Source of the DNA: Chryseosolibacter sp036402115
GTDB taxonomy: Bacteria > Bacteroidota > Bacteroidia > Cytophagales > Cyclobacteriaceae
DNA: 64,000 nt
Reading direction: 5' to 3'
Assembly (NCBI GenBank): GCA_036402115.1
Contig: DASWTM010000027.1
Coordinates: 1-64,000 of the forward strand
Shown here piece by piece: positions 35,872-46,300 of the stretch. The translations under genes were made by a program, and so were the position numbers. Under the pieces are notes generated by a model. The model was not told where the DNA came from and did not search any database. It saw only the letters and a program-made list of their open reading frames with translations. How positions within the stretch are numbered: the stretch's first letter is position 1; each line of letters starts with the position of its first letter.

Positions 35872-35906
35872 AAAGCAGCGCAGAAGCTTTGGCTCTGCGC
35901 TGCTTT
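35872..35906 (-). terminator. Perfect 13-bp hairpin with T-tract on the minus strand
   Basis: AAAGCAGCGCAGA (35872-35884) and TCTGCGCTGCTTT (35894-35906) are perfect inverted copies around a 9-base loop. On the minus strand the stem runs into a tract of seven T (35875-35868), a strong rho-independent terminator. A smaller stem GGAGCC/GGCTCC lies at 35917-35932. No confident minus-strand gene lies upstream of it. Confidence 0.6.
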
Positions 35907-36621
35907 GAGCCTTTTTGGAGCCGCCAGGCTCCGAAGTACACTTTGGGTCCGACATATCGAACCATTTCATTGAAGATCTGGCGCTTTTTCAAGATATCGG
36001 TGCTTAAAACTTTCTCTCTCAACCTTCATAATCAAGCCCGAAAGCGCCTCTTTAATCGACAAGAAATTTTTAGAAAGGTCTCCTAGATTGGCTCTTCGAG
36101 GCTCCAATTGTAGCGTCACTGCACCAGTATATCCAGCAATAGCAGGGAGAGTGAAATCTGCTTCGCCTCGGACAGCTGCCAAAAGAATAATTTATTCGGT
36201 GAGATTCTCATCACTACTTAAGGCACTTGTTAATGTGTCTTTCGAAAACGTGCAGCGAGCTAGGGAGCGGCTCTTCATATGTTCAAACAGGGAATTTACA
36301 TGTTTGATGGAGAACGAAGCGGCTTTTTCGTTAATCATCGACTAAATAATACCCATTACCACGTAGTTAAAAAGGAGTATTGTATTGCCGGATCAGAGAC
36401 CACTTTTCCAAGGTGCGGCCAAGACAACCGGGAAAATCTTTCTGGACGCTAAAGATATTACATGAGTAACGATGGCAGTCTAAAAATTCAGTAGTACACT
36501 CTTAGGCGGAATTTGTAGGTTGGTAGCGGACTTCAGCCTTTACCTGTCAGTAGCAACGTTGCGATTACCTCACGGTTTGTGAGAAATCTTACGGATGGAA
36601 TCTCCATGTCAAGGCGCAAAC
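35907..36621. other. Gene-poor stretch in the decayed accessory region
   Basis: Beyond the small hairpin at 35917-35932, I see no supported gene. Short frames on both strands (for example 36182-35967 and 36088-36345) lack family motifs and convincing starts. The sequence is probably the remains of an acquired segment. Confidence 0.4.
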
Positions 36622-37368
36622 ATGCTCCTTATGTGCAACGTTAAAACCCTCTTCACTTCTCTTTTGGCAATTTCTGCCTTTTCAGCTTTTAGCCAGTCTG
36701 CCACAATTGATATCCTTGCCGGAAACGGGAACGGGCTGCGCTTTTGGCAATCCGATATGTATAAGATTCATATGGGCAACACTGCCGAGTACCAGTTTGG
36801 TCCCGTGACTGATTACAGTATCAAGATGAACATGAATGAGACCGCAGGACGTGGGTGGACTTGGGGTATTTACGGACAAACCCCTATTGCAGCGTTAAAC
36901 AACACCGGAAATTTTCGCGTTGCTGGTAGCGTGACCGTTGGGTCAAATCTGGTCTTGGCCAGTGTGAATGGCAACAAGCAAATCTATACGTGGGAACAAA
37001 CAGACCAAAATTGGCGGATTGGAATGAGTGCTACTCCAGGGTTTACACGCGCCCTTGCCACAACCCATGTTCAGTATCTGACATACCACTCCTTAGCCAC
37101 ACAAGGATTTGCGGTAGGAGTTAATGGGGGGGAATCAAGTTTTGAAGTTACCGGTAGTCACCAGGCTTTTTTCCGCGGCAATGTCGCAATGGGTGGTACA
37201 ACCCTTAACAACGAAAAGCTTGCAATTAATGGTGCCGGTCAATGGCATCTTCGCTTGAAAGACACGAACGGAGGTGCTGACTGGAGAATTGGATCAAGTG
37301 GTACTAACTGCTCGCAGCAATTGATTTTGAATTGGAAAGCGTCAAACTTAAGAAAGGCGCGATGGTGA
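36622..37368 (+). CDS. Exported tail-fibre-like beta protein, truncated at its C-terminus
   Basis: Started at the ATG at 36622 (AAGG seven bases upstream), the product is 248 residues with a signal peptide ending AFSQS. The body is made of short beta units such as NTGNFRVAGSVTVGSNLVL and GNVAMGGTTLNNEKLAINGAG, the kind of text found in exported, tail-fibre-like or adhesin-like proteins of Bacteroidota, which often end in a chaperone or sorting domain. Here the frame runs to about GSSGTNCSQQ and then, from about base 37320, continues as an unrelated short tail (LILNWKASNLRKARW) that is an out-of-frame reading of an Imm11-like gene. The true C-terminus is therefore missing. Confidence 0.6.
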   Translation: MLLMCNVKTLFTSLLAISAFSAFSQSATIDILAGNGNGLRFWQSDMYKIHMGNTAEYQFGPVTDYSIKMNMNETAGRGWTWGIYGQTPIAALNNTGNFRVAGSVTVGSNLVLASVNGNKQIYTWEQTDQNWRIGMSATPGFTRALATTHVQYLTYHSLATQGFAVGVNGGESSFEVTGSHQAFFRGNVAMGGTTLNNEKLAINGAGQWHLRLKDTNGGADWRIGSSGTNCSQQLILNWKASNLRKARW

Positions 37369-37813
37369 CGGATTTCCTATGGTTTGCCCCAGCTCCAATT
37401 ACTTATTAAGCAAACGGGTAGTTGCAGTACTTAAATCTCAAAACCTCCCAGAGCATAAATTTTTTCCTGCTCGTCTTATTGGTACTAAAGGAGACCCTAT
37501 AGATGGATATAGTTTCTTTTACCTTCCATCCCTGCATGAGGATCACATCGCATTCACCAGGAGTCAATTCTCAGCAGGTGATAATAGCAAGGGCTACAAA
37601 GACATTATGGTGACTTCGGCCGATGATCTTTTTAAGGTCGATGATTTTTTAAATGTGAAAAAAGTGGCCCTGCAAAATACAAGTTCTTCGCTGGACCTAA
37701 TTAAAGTCAAGCTTCCTATCGGACTGCTGGCATCGCCTAAGCTTCAAGCAGCTTTGGCAGCCCTCGATGTCACCGGCATTAAGATTAAAAAAATGGAAGT
37801 GGAGTTCATTTGA
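37308..37813 (+). pseudogene. Imm11-like (DUF1629) protein remnant with frameshift
   Basis: Frame 37308-37409 reads IDFELESVKLKKGAMVTDFL then WFAPAPITY and stops. The frame from about 37398 to 37813 reads NYLLSKRVVAVLKSQNLPEH then KFFPARLIG and ends ALDVTGIKIKKMEVEFI. Joined, these give the usual order of Imm11-type proteins: an F-D-W/F block, an LLSKRVVAVLK-PEHKFFP block, a middle with IAFTRSQF and the closing TGI-K/F strand. Imm11 proteins are immunity partners of polymorphic toxins. The N-terminal third is absent, replaced by the preceding tail-fibre-like gene. Two defects, the loss of the N-terminus and a shift near 37400, make a working product unlikely. An ATG at 37379 could still express the last 144 residues. 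Confidence 0.6.
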
Positions 37814-37867
37814 TTCAGCGCGTTTCTGATCTAATATTCTAAAATGCTTTTTGGGGCCATCGCGGCT

Positions 37868-38263
37868 TTAATTTCCTCTCCGTTCAACAAGGTCAAACAG
37901 GTTACCATAAAGGTCTTCGAAAAGCACCTCACGGCCCCAGGGAACATCCTTGGGAATGCCGTGAAACTTAACTCCTCGATTTGTCAGTTTCCTAAAATCA
38001 TCATCACAATTGGAGGTGCCCAGCACCATCAGCACGTGGCCGGCAACCTGTGAACCCACAAGGCGTTTTTTTTCAGGGGTATCGGCTTTTACAAAGACAA
38101 TTTCCGTTTCGCTTCCCTGCTGCGGAGAGACACTAACCCAACGCATGTCTGGGCCAAACTGATTGTCCGCTGTTTTGATAAACCCAAGTTTTTCGACGTA
38201 GAAGGCAACTGCCTCATCGAAGTCATTGACAAGCAACGTAACAAAAGTAACTCTGCGATGCAT
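37868..38263 (-). CDS. VOC-superfamily (glyoxalase-like) protein
   Basis: A 131-residue single-domain protein of the vicinal-oxygen-chelate fold. VTFVTLLVNDFDEAVAFYVEKLGF at the start (given as TLLVNDFDEAVAFYVEKLGF) and PWGREVLFEDLYGNLFDLVE at the end are the two beta-alpha-beta-beta-beta modules of the bleomycin-resistance/dioxygenase branch. The closing glutamate in DLVE is the usual metal ligand position. Cytoplasmic. The substrate cannot be told; this branch includes fosfomycin- and bleomycin-type resistance proteins as well as many uncharacterised members. It stands alone between the Imm11-like remnant and a gene-poor stretch. Confidence 0.85.
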   Translation of the reverse strand: MHRRVTFVTLLVNDFDEAVAFYVEKLGFIKTADNQFGPDMRWVSVSPQQGSETEIVFVKADTPEKKRLVGSQVAGHVLMVLGTSNCDDDFRKLTNRGVKFHGIPKDVPWGREVLFEDLYGNLFDLVERRGN

Positions 38264-39013
38264 AAATTTTTAATTGGAGTAGAATGATAAAAACACTATG
38301 AATAAAGCTGGCTGATTGATACAAGCCATGAAACAACATTCGAGCTTAAAGCTTTTGTAATTGGGCTTGATTGAAGAAAGCCATTGACCTGCTACTTGCC
38401 AAATGGAGCAAAAGCAGAAAAACCAAAGGATTGTCAAAGCCAGGCCGCCAATTGAGAACAATGGTGTAATATAAAGTAATTCAAATCGCTCCAAGATATT
38501 TAATTCCGTGCGGTCCATGAAGCTCAGTATTATTGTATACACACCTTTAAGTAATGAATATCAGCTCGCCAAAAAGAATTCACGAGCTTAGTGAATTGCC
38601 GCCAGTATTCCCTATACTTTTGCGATGAGGCAGCATGGCTTATTTTTCTTTGCAAAAAGGAAAATTTAAGAAGACGCTCTCGGGACAAGTCGCTGAACGG
38701 AGCAGGCGCATCTGTAAGTAGTGAGGGGCAACCTGCAAGCAGTTTCTCTTCGTCACTCCTTTTAACGGGGAAACCAATCTTTTCCACGATGCGAACGAAC
38801 GCCTTAACAACTTTTAAAGGAGCTGTTGACCAAGTCCATTATATTAGATGGAGATTAGCATTTTGCTGCGGGGACATAGGCCGGGAAAAAAATACCGAGG
38901 CACGTGAGATGTAGGTTACCTGGTTTGATATCCTTGTGGGCAGGGATTAAATGAAACATTTTGCGTGGACCCATGGTAGAACAAAATGCGCGGAATTGTC
39001 TAAGATTAACAAG
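38264..39013. other. Gene-poor stretch with a possible coding fragment
   Basis: No confident gene. A minus-strand frame around 38815-38530 reads in a protein-like way (LKVVKAFVRIVEKIGFPVKR, then SDEEKLLAGC) but has no ATG start and no family match I know; it may be the end of a decayed gene. The other frames look like shadows. Confidence 0.35.
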
Positions 39014-39568
39014 ATGGAATTTATGAAACGCCATTACGAGGTAGTGGCAGTAAGCATTTTCGTGTTCTTTATCGTGCTCGCGCATTGTCTTTCTACCAAC
39101 GGTTATGACTGGATGCGCAATACAATAAGTGACCTCGGAGCGCAGGGTTATGGAAGAAAAGCCATTATGCAAATCGGCTTCTTAGCATTTGGAATATGTT
39201 TGACAGTTGGAATAATTGCAAATGGCTTTTCTTGGTCCAGCACCCCGATTTTTATTTATGGGCTGTGTGTAGGATTAACAGGTATTTTTTGTACCAAACC
39301 ATTTTTTGATTACCGACATTATTCCGAAATGCAAGCAGCCCTTCATGCAGCCCTTGCCCAAATCGCAGGCGTTGCATTCACACTCGGTATCATTCTACAA
39401 TTATGGTTTACTCATTCGACCAAGGACAAGTTAATTCATATCTTTTTCCTTGCTGCAGTTGTCATATTATCCGCTTCCTTCGGGTTGAGCAAAAATTACC
39501 AAGGGATTTTCCAGAGACTGTTGTATCTGACGAGTTTCATCTGGCTTGTTCGATTTTTTCGACCGTAA
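39014..39568 (+). CDS. DUF998-type membrane protein
   Basis: Started at the ATG at 39014 (another at 39023 is equally possible), the product has 184 residues and six hydrophobic segments. The loop after the first helix, GYDWMRNTISDLGAQGYG, is the N-S-D-L-G motif of DUF998 proteins, a family of small integral membrane proteins with no firm biochemical function. A longer in-frame start at 38951 would put hydrophilic residues in front of the first helix. It has no obvious operon partner. Confidence 0.72.
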   Translation: MEFMKRHYEVVAVSIFVFFIVLAHCLSTNGYDWMRNTISDLGAQGYGRKAIMQIGFLAFGICLTVGIIANGFSWSSTPIFIYGLCVGLTGIFCTKPFFDYRHYSEMQAALHAALAQIAGVAFTLGIILQLWFTHSTKDKLIHIFFLAAVVILSASFGLSKNYQGIFQRLLYLTSFIWLVRFFRP

Positions 39569-39856
39569 ACCAAACGTGATTAAAGTTTCGATCGTCCGGG
39601 GAAAGTAAAGTTCTTTCATAACGAGTCTAAAAAAAATCGCCCGACGATTTCCACCTAATGGACATGGCCTTTCTTTTCAAATGAAGTTGCGAGTGAGGCC
39701 ATTCGTGCTTCGTAACCAAGGGTCAGCTAGCTTGATCGTCACACTTTTAATTGACGAATGACCAAATTCTCTCTTGGTTTTGAAGGTATGTCGTATGGCG
39801 CCTATAGTTTCCTGGAAGTGTGTACCGTTTGGTATGACGTAGTTATGCTCACGTCT

Positions 39857-40960
39857 TTAGTTCCAGAATGCGGGTTTCTCGGTCACTGCGGAAGGAAAGA
39901 CTGCAAGGCATTCTTCAGCTACGACCTCGGGATCTATCTGCTGGGGAAAAACAGATGAATCAACGAAAAGTGTTTTTCTAACCACACCTGACACTGAAAA
40001 GATCCCGGCAACTTCTTCGTCTGAATTAATGGCTCTCATGTTTCCCCTGACCTTTATTGCGTTCGGCTGAAAAATATTCCCGGGGGCTTCCTGCAATGCT
40101 TTGACCAATCGCCAGAACGTGTATACCTCTTCCGATAAACTGAACTGTTCGATTTCGATATAATATCGGTTAATAAAACGCAGCGGCGTAGCAGGCACAC
40201 GCGTGACAAGAACGTCCTTATATACCTGATTGGTAAATTGGCCCTCAGAGATCGAGATAGTATTGTTAAAGTCAACAGGCCAGCATTCGCAGCATGTGCA
40301 TTCCCCAACGCGGACAAGCTCCCCGAAATAATTAATGTACCCGCTGCACTCGGGCGGGTTCGGAGATGAACCTGCGGGAGTGTTAATGACTTTCAAATGT
40401 GGATATGTTGCCGCATGAAACATACCTGTGAATTTCCAACGGAAAGGACCCGGCACCCCTTGCGCATGGCGCGCATCGATAAGCACATCAATTGCGTCCT
40501 GCCTCCGGGTGCCCTCGGGATTCAAAAGAATTGCATCCCGGTGATACCGCACGTACACCGAATCCTGGGACCCCGGATGTTTCAATGCCTGCGGTATAGA
40601 TTCATAGTTCTCACCTGATGGTGTGCTGAATTTAAGTGTATAAGTCCTGCCGATCGTCCCACGCCAATCTTCATCAGTATAGTAAATGCCAGGCTCCCGT
40701 TCTGTCAATTGTTGCACGAGGTCATCATCCTGGTAAATGCTCACAATGGCATTAACTAATGGAATCTGGTCGGTTGACTTCCGGCCGGCATTTTGGGAAT
40801 ACATCAGTCTAATCGTGTGCGGTCCTTCCTCGTTTGTCATAGCGCCGTCAACGACAATTTTCCGGGCAGACGATTTTATATCCAGATCAACGGGATCAAT
40901 ACATGAATCGGTGACTGCCACGATGATGATGACCAGGCAATAGACGGATCGCTTTAACAT
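39857..40960 (-). CDS. DUF4249 lipoprotein
   Basis: A 367-residue lipoprotein with signal IIVAVTDSC (Cys at residue 20) followed by IDPVDLDI. KIVVDGAMTNEEGPHTIRL, split as KIVVDGAMTN and EEGPHTIRL, then PLVNAIVSIYQDD and the cysteine-bearing VGECTCCECWP segment are typical of DUF4249. These proteins are usually encoded directly after a TonB-dependent receptor and are thought to work with it at the cell surface, like SusD for SusC. Here no receptor gene is next to it: the nearest bases on the upstream side (40961-41612) are empty. It is therefore an orphan member. Confidence 0.85.
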   Translation of the reverse strand: MLKRSVYCLVIIIVAVTDSCIDPVDLDIKSSARKIVVDGAMTNEEGPHTIRLMYSQNAGRKSTDQIPLVNAIVSIYQDDDLVQQLTEREPGIYYTDEDWRGTIGRTYTLKFSTPSGENYESIPQALKHPGSQDSVYVRYHRDAILLNPEGTRRQDAIDVLIDARHAQGVPGPFRWKFTGMFHAATYPHLKVINTPAGSSPNPPECSGYINYFGELVRVGECTCCECWPVDFNNTISISEGQFTNQVYKDVLVTRVPATPLRFINRYYIEIEQFSLSEEVYTFWRLVKALQEAPGNIFQPNAIKVRGNMRAINSDEEVAGIFSVSGVVRKTLFVDSSVFPQQIDPEVVAEECLAVFPSAVTEKPAFWN

Positions 40961-41612
40961 TAAATTTATTGGCTACCTCGAATGAATGATTTTTCGTTAA
41001 TAACAAGGACCGGCATTAAACAAATTTGGCTGATTGATTTTTACAAGTTCTGTTTTTTAATATGTCCATGCCAGAAGTGTACATTCAGGCGTGCTGCCAA
41101 ATCGTTATCGTGTTAGGTTATGACGCCGGGCGGAATGATAAATGCATACAGACAATATTCAAATCGCACCAGTCTGCTCCTGATAAAATTTCGCACTTGT
41201 GACGAGGTACTCTTTGTGTTGAAGTGTTGTTTTGTTCTGCAGCCGGAATTGTTTGGTAAGATGACACCCCCTTGTGGATGGCAAAAAGCGTCATAAATTT
41301 ATGTCAGACAGAGATTATGAGTCTGTAGTCCGCTATAAATAACCCTTTTTGTAAAATACTTCGTTTGCGCTACTTCGGTAAATCTATCTAATAGGTTATT
41401 TGGGCAGACGGTTGCTGCAAAATCCTTTCTGATTTCCGTTAATCAAATTAATTCTGTAAATACGATCACTGTTGTGTCAGAATCTATAGTAATGCAATTC
41501 GTGTGCTTTAAAAATAGTCAGAAAAAAGAATTTATTTCTGCGGGATAGCCGAACGAATCACAGAGAGCAAAGAGCCTATTTTTCTAAAAATCCAGATAGC
41601 TACTTAAGATTG
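40961..41612. other. Intergenic stretch without recognised features
   Basis: About 650 bp between two minus-strand genes. I see no open frame with a motif, no RNA gene and no clear terminator. The right-hand part should hold the promoter of the DUF4249 gene in its last bases near 40961-41050, but no good TAnnTTTG element was picked out. Confidence 0.4.
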
Positions 41613-42563
41613 TCATGACGCATTTGCTTCTATCTGATTAATGTACTCGCGAACGATAGCAGATTGCCAGTGACGATGCGCATCATAGAGAAGTTGACGG
41701 AACATTGCCAGTTCTCTTCTCTGGCGCTCCTGAAACTCATGTCTGAGCCGATCGCGTTCAACCTGTTCTAACCGTTGTTTTTCCCATTGCATTTTTTGCT
41801 CCTTTTGCTCCCTTGCTATCTCAGCAAGATCTTCAACTATAACGAGCAGCTGATCTTCAAGCTGCCCTTTCTTTGGACCTTCACTCCATTGCCTTGCCTT
41901 GAAAGACGACCCTTCCTTCTTAAAATAGAGGACCCCGGTAGGGTGGTTATCGCTTGTCTTGTACTGGTACTGATTTAAATACTCAACTCGCCTGTTTTTC
42001 TCCCTAAGAGAGATTTGAATTTTTTCACTATCAAGTACAGCGAACGTCTGGTGCTGTTCCACGATAAGCGCGTGTCCCTTGCAGCGCAGCACCTTAATTA
42101 ACAAGTCCATTATAAATAAAGCTCTGGCTAATTTTTCTGGTGAAACGTGAACACTTAATATCTTATACTTTTCCCTTTGCTGCCAGTCTTTATAGATTCC
42201 TTCTCTTGTGCTTTCAATAAGCTTATCAAATGTCAGGTCTAATTTTTCTGTGAGACCCGGATTTATTGTATCCAAAAGTGATTGAATTCGGTTCGCCCTT
42301 TTCAGCATGAAGCCCTGATCGTCGCGCAGGTAAAGATCAACCGTTTCTGTTCCATAGGATTTTTCAGGGAGCGCCTCTTCTATTGTCTTTTTCGCGTTTG
42401 CAATTTTTTGCCAGTGAGTTTTTTGCGGAAAGGGCACATTTAATCTCCTGCAGATCGATTCGAGTCCTTCTTCCGAAATGTCATAGATCCGGCAGATGTC
42501 CAATGCGGGACTCGACCACACTTTCTCGTACAATTCTTTTCGTAATAGAGTCTTGACTTTCAT
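41613..42563 (-). CDS. Hypothetical protein with HTH-like N-terminus and coiled coil
   Basis: The ATG at 42563 gives 316 residues; the frame is open further upstream but those residues are low in complexity and follow no pattern. The N-terminus (ELYEKVWSSPALDICRIYDISEEGLESICRRLNVPFPQKTHWQK, seen as ELYEKVWSSPALDICRIYDI then SEEGLESICRRLNVPFPQ) is a helix-turn-helix-like motif shared by a widespread family of uncharacterised bacterial proteins. Residues about 245-300 are a long charged coiled coil (EQKEQKMQWEKQRLEQVERD). It could bind DNA, but no family function is established. It stands alone, with more than 600 bp free on each side. Confidence 0.7.
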   Translation of the reverse strand: MKVKTLLRKELYEKVWSSPALDICRIYDISEEGLESICRRLNVPFPQKTHWQKIANAKKTIEEALPEKSYGTETVDLYLRDDQGFMLKRANRIQSLLDTINPGLTEKLDLTFDKLIESTREGIYKDWQQREKYKILSVHVSPEKLARALFIMDLLIKVLRCKGHALIVEQHQTFAVLDSEKIQISLREKNRRVEYLNQYQYKTSDNHPTGVLYFKKEGSSFKARQWSEGPKKGQLEDQLLVIVEDLAEIAREQKEQKMQWEKQRLEQVERDRLRHEFQERQRRELAMFRQLLYDAHRHWQSAIVREYINQIEANAS

Positions 42564-43389
42564 TTTGTCGTGATTTCGAAAGGGAAGTGACTTAAAGGAC
42601 TGTTGACCCACAGTTCGACAACGGAAAAAAAAAGCTCTCGTTCGGCAGCGTAGTTTCCTGCTAAAAAGGGTGGAGGGTAAGAGATGAAAGATAAAAATTA
42701 TTTTTAATTGGTGTGCCGTTGCCATGGCGCTGTGAACACCGCTTCCAGACTTTACTTTTTTTGTAACTGCCACCCTTGCGTCGTCTTCAGCGGGCGTCAC
42801 TTTTGTTTTGACACGCGGAATTCTTCATCGCATTTTGGAAAAGTCACGGCTACTTTTGTACACTGCAGTTTTTGAAAGCGCGCCAAAGTCTTGTTTATTT
42901 TGTTTTCCTGTTATTAAAAATGGCAAAACTACTAATGCGGTTTGGCGTGCCCCACCTTTACTTACTGATTCGAACGGGACAGAGAGTTTTATTCTCGTTT
43001 GCTCTTTGTTAAACGTGAATTTCAAACAGGATGCCTTGGGGGGTGCGAGCGGTAAGATGATACTGTCTCTTCAATGCTTAACTGATGATGCCATAATCAG
43101 ATGAGCAGAAACAAGGGCTTCCGTTTAATCTAACATTCCCGAATATGGGAGAGATCAAATTATCGTCTGCTGATGAGTAAACTTATGGACAAAATAATTC
43201 GAATGCTGGTCCACGCTCACCTAAAATGCCAAAATGTTAACCTTAGATTCAGAACGCCTCGCAGTGTTTACGCAACAGTTGGGATTTGAAATACTTTCGT
43301 CCTAAAGATATTGCTTAATCTTTTAACCAATTCGTCCCGATTCGGAATGAAATTTTTGCTCGGAGTTACCTAGGTTTCACTCCCTGTCT
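42564..43389. other. Intergenic stretch without a supported gene
   Basis: About 830 bp between two divergently transcribed genes. It must contain the promoters of both. A 98-codon plus-strand frame at 42808-43104 has no motif and no ribosome site. Nothing else is seen. Confidence 0.4.
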
Positions 43390-46300
43390 ATGACATCATT
43401 TCACTCAGATCGAACTTCGGTTAAATTTTTATTTTTTAGTTTCATTTGCGTTTTTATTTCAATGACGTCGTCAGGTCAAGTTTTCAAAGAGATCATTGAT
43501 AAATCCAAGACACGCAATTTCAAAGAGATTCAGCGCCTTGTAGAGCGCCATTACGAAGGGAAAGACAAAGGAAAAGGTTCCGGGTATAAACAGTGGAAAC
43601 GGTGGGAGTATTTTTACAGCACGCGGCTTGATAAGAATGGGGATGTGCCAAATATTTCCGAGCTTGAATTTCAAGCAATACAAGAATTAAAAGCAAAGAA
43701 AAGACAATCTGCACAGGGACGAATCTCTTCTCCGTCCCTTGGTCGTTGGGAACCATTTGGACCGCTTAGTCACACATACGGTACACATATTGGAAGAATT
43801 AATAGAGTTACAGTTGACCCTGCGGATGGCGATATAATTTATGCAGGAGCACCTTCCGGTGGTTTATGGCGAAGTTTAGATGATGGCCACACCTGGTCTT
43901 GTCTTACTGAGACAGTTTTATCTACAATTGGAGTTTCTGATATAGCTATTGACCCCCATTCGCCTGTCAATGATCGAACCATTTTCATTCAAACAGGAGA
44001 TGCAAGCGGTGGTGCTTTGCCGAGTATGGGATTAATGAAGTCAGTTGACAATGGTGTAACATGGGCCAAATGTTCCCATCCGCAAGGCCTGCGAGTAAAT
44101 AAAATACTTTACCATCCTGCCGATGCTGGTGTTTTGTTCACGGTGGGGGAGGGAATTTATAAATCGACTGACGGGGGTAATACGTGGGTTTTAAAAAATT
44201 CATTTGGATATCTTGATATCGAATTTCATCCCATAAATAAAGCCATCTTGTACGCATCCGGCCCGAATGGAGGAGTGCGTTCTGTTGATAGCGGCGAAAC
44301 CTGGCAGTCTATCCCGAGCGTACCTAAACTTACTACCGGCTACATTGCGGTTACTGCAGCCAATCCACAACTTGTTTATTTCTACAATACTTCAGAACTG
44401 CATAAATCAACAGATCAGGGTATTACATTCAAACTTGTCAGTACTAAAACAGTTAACACACAGGGCAATTACTGCAAAGCCTTTGCAGTGTCTCAAACGG
44501 ACGCAAATACCATTGTTGTGGGCGGTGTCGATGCTTTCATTTCTAATGACGGTGGAATAACGTGGGGAAATATCAATACGGGGCATGTTGACCATCATTC
44601 GTTCGAATTCTTCAACGGTTTTCTATATGCAGCTAATGATGGCGGTATAACGCGGGTGGACGTTACAACAAAAACGACCTTTGATCTTTCGGCAGGATTA
44701 AATATAACCCAATCGTATGCCATCGGCCATGATAAAAGTGATGCGTCACGAGTTATTACGGGCACGCAGGACAATGGAACAAGCCTGGTAACCGGAACCC
44801 GGGGTGCTGCAATCAATAGCGGTGATGGGATGGAGTGTTTTTTTGATTATGCCGATCCGAATATTCTTTATACCACGACGCAATTCGGTGACCTGTATAA
44901 ACATGAATCGGGGTCACGCGGGCGCTTGATCAATCCTGCAGGTTTTCGTCAGGCAGGCGCGTGGGTCACGCCATTTATTATGGATCCAAACAATAATAAA
45001 GTCTTATATGTTGGCTACAATGACCTTTGGCGTAGCAGTGATGCCGGGACAAATTGGACTAATGTAACAAAGGGCACCGCCGGATACGGATATCTCAAAA
45101 AAATTGTTATCGCACCGTCGAATTCTAATATTATTTATCTCCTCAGAGACAATCCGCCTTTTTATCGCTCCACCGATAACGGAGCATCCTGGTCGGGTTT
45201 CAGTATGCCCGGACATCAACTTATTATTCATCCTCAAAATCCGAATATACTCTGGTCAGTAGTTACCGGCTTCGACGAAGGAAATAAGATTTACAAATCG
45301 ATCGACGCAGGAACCACATGGTCGAACATCTCCGGGTCAATACCGAATGTTCCAATCAATTCCAGCGTATATCACAAGGGTTCTCAAAACGGAATTTATT
45401 TGGGAACCGACGTGGGAATTTTCTACAAGGACGATACGCTGCCTGATTGGGTACCCTATGATGCCGGAATGCCATTCGCCATTATTAATGACTTAGAAAT
45501 AAATTATACGGCTTCAAAAATTTATGCAGGCACATACGGCAGGGGAATATGGGTTTCCGATCTCTACGGATTCGTAAATCCTTCACCTACGGTCTCGATA
45601 ACATCTCCTGCCGATGGTCAGACATATGCTGCTCCTGCCGCGATAACAATTCAGGCGACAGCCGATGATACTAACGGCACTGTTACCAAAGTAGAATTAC
45701 AATATCAGAACAACGCTAACCCGGTTCCGGTAAAGGTGGGAGAAGACACCTCGGCTCCGTATAATTTTACATGGAATAATATCCCTGCCGGCCGATATAC
45801 CCTAACTGCCAAAGCGTTCGATAATGGCAACGCGGCCAATACGTCTGCACCAGTCACTGTTTCCATTCACGACGGTTGCAACGGAACAGGGGTGGAACAT
45901 GAAATGTGGCAGAATATTGCCGGAAGGGACATATCCCTAATTCCGTTGGCTGCAAGAGCTGATACAATCAGGAAGCTTAGCGCTTTTGAAGCACCTTCAA
46001 GAATAGGCGATAATTACGGTGCACGGATAAGAGGTTATGTGTGTACCCAATTTTCCGGTTCCTATACTTTCTGGATTTCAAGTGACGACAATAGTGAGCT
46101 GTGGCTCAGCAGTGATGCGAACCCTGCTAACAAGAGAAAGATCGCGTCTGTTACCGGTTACACCGGTGTTAGGCAATGGAATAAATATGCTTCCCAACAG
46201 TCAGCACCCATCACCCTTATAGGAGGGGAACAATATTATATAGAAGCACTCCATAAGGAAGCTACCGGTGGCGACCACCTCGCTGTAGGCTGGCAGTTGC

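Noticed and set aside
36088..36345. Plus-strand 85-codon frame beside the integrase remnant, and its minus-strand counterpart at 35967-36182
   Set aside because: Neither has a motif or a supported start, and they overlap each other on opposite strands.
38530..38787. Minus-strand frame with protein-like text (EKIGFPVKR)
   Set aside because: GTG start only, no family recognised; noted as a possible fragment and not called as a gene.
42808..43104. 98-codon plus-strand frame before the giant gene
   Set aside because: No family motif or ribosome site, and its composition looks non-coding.
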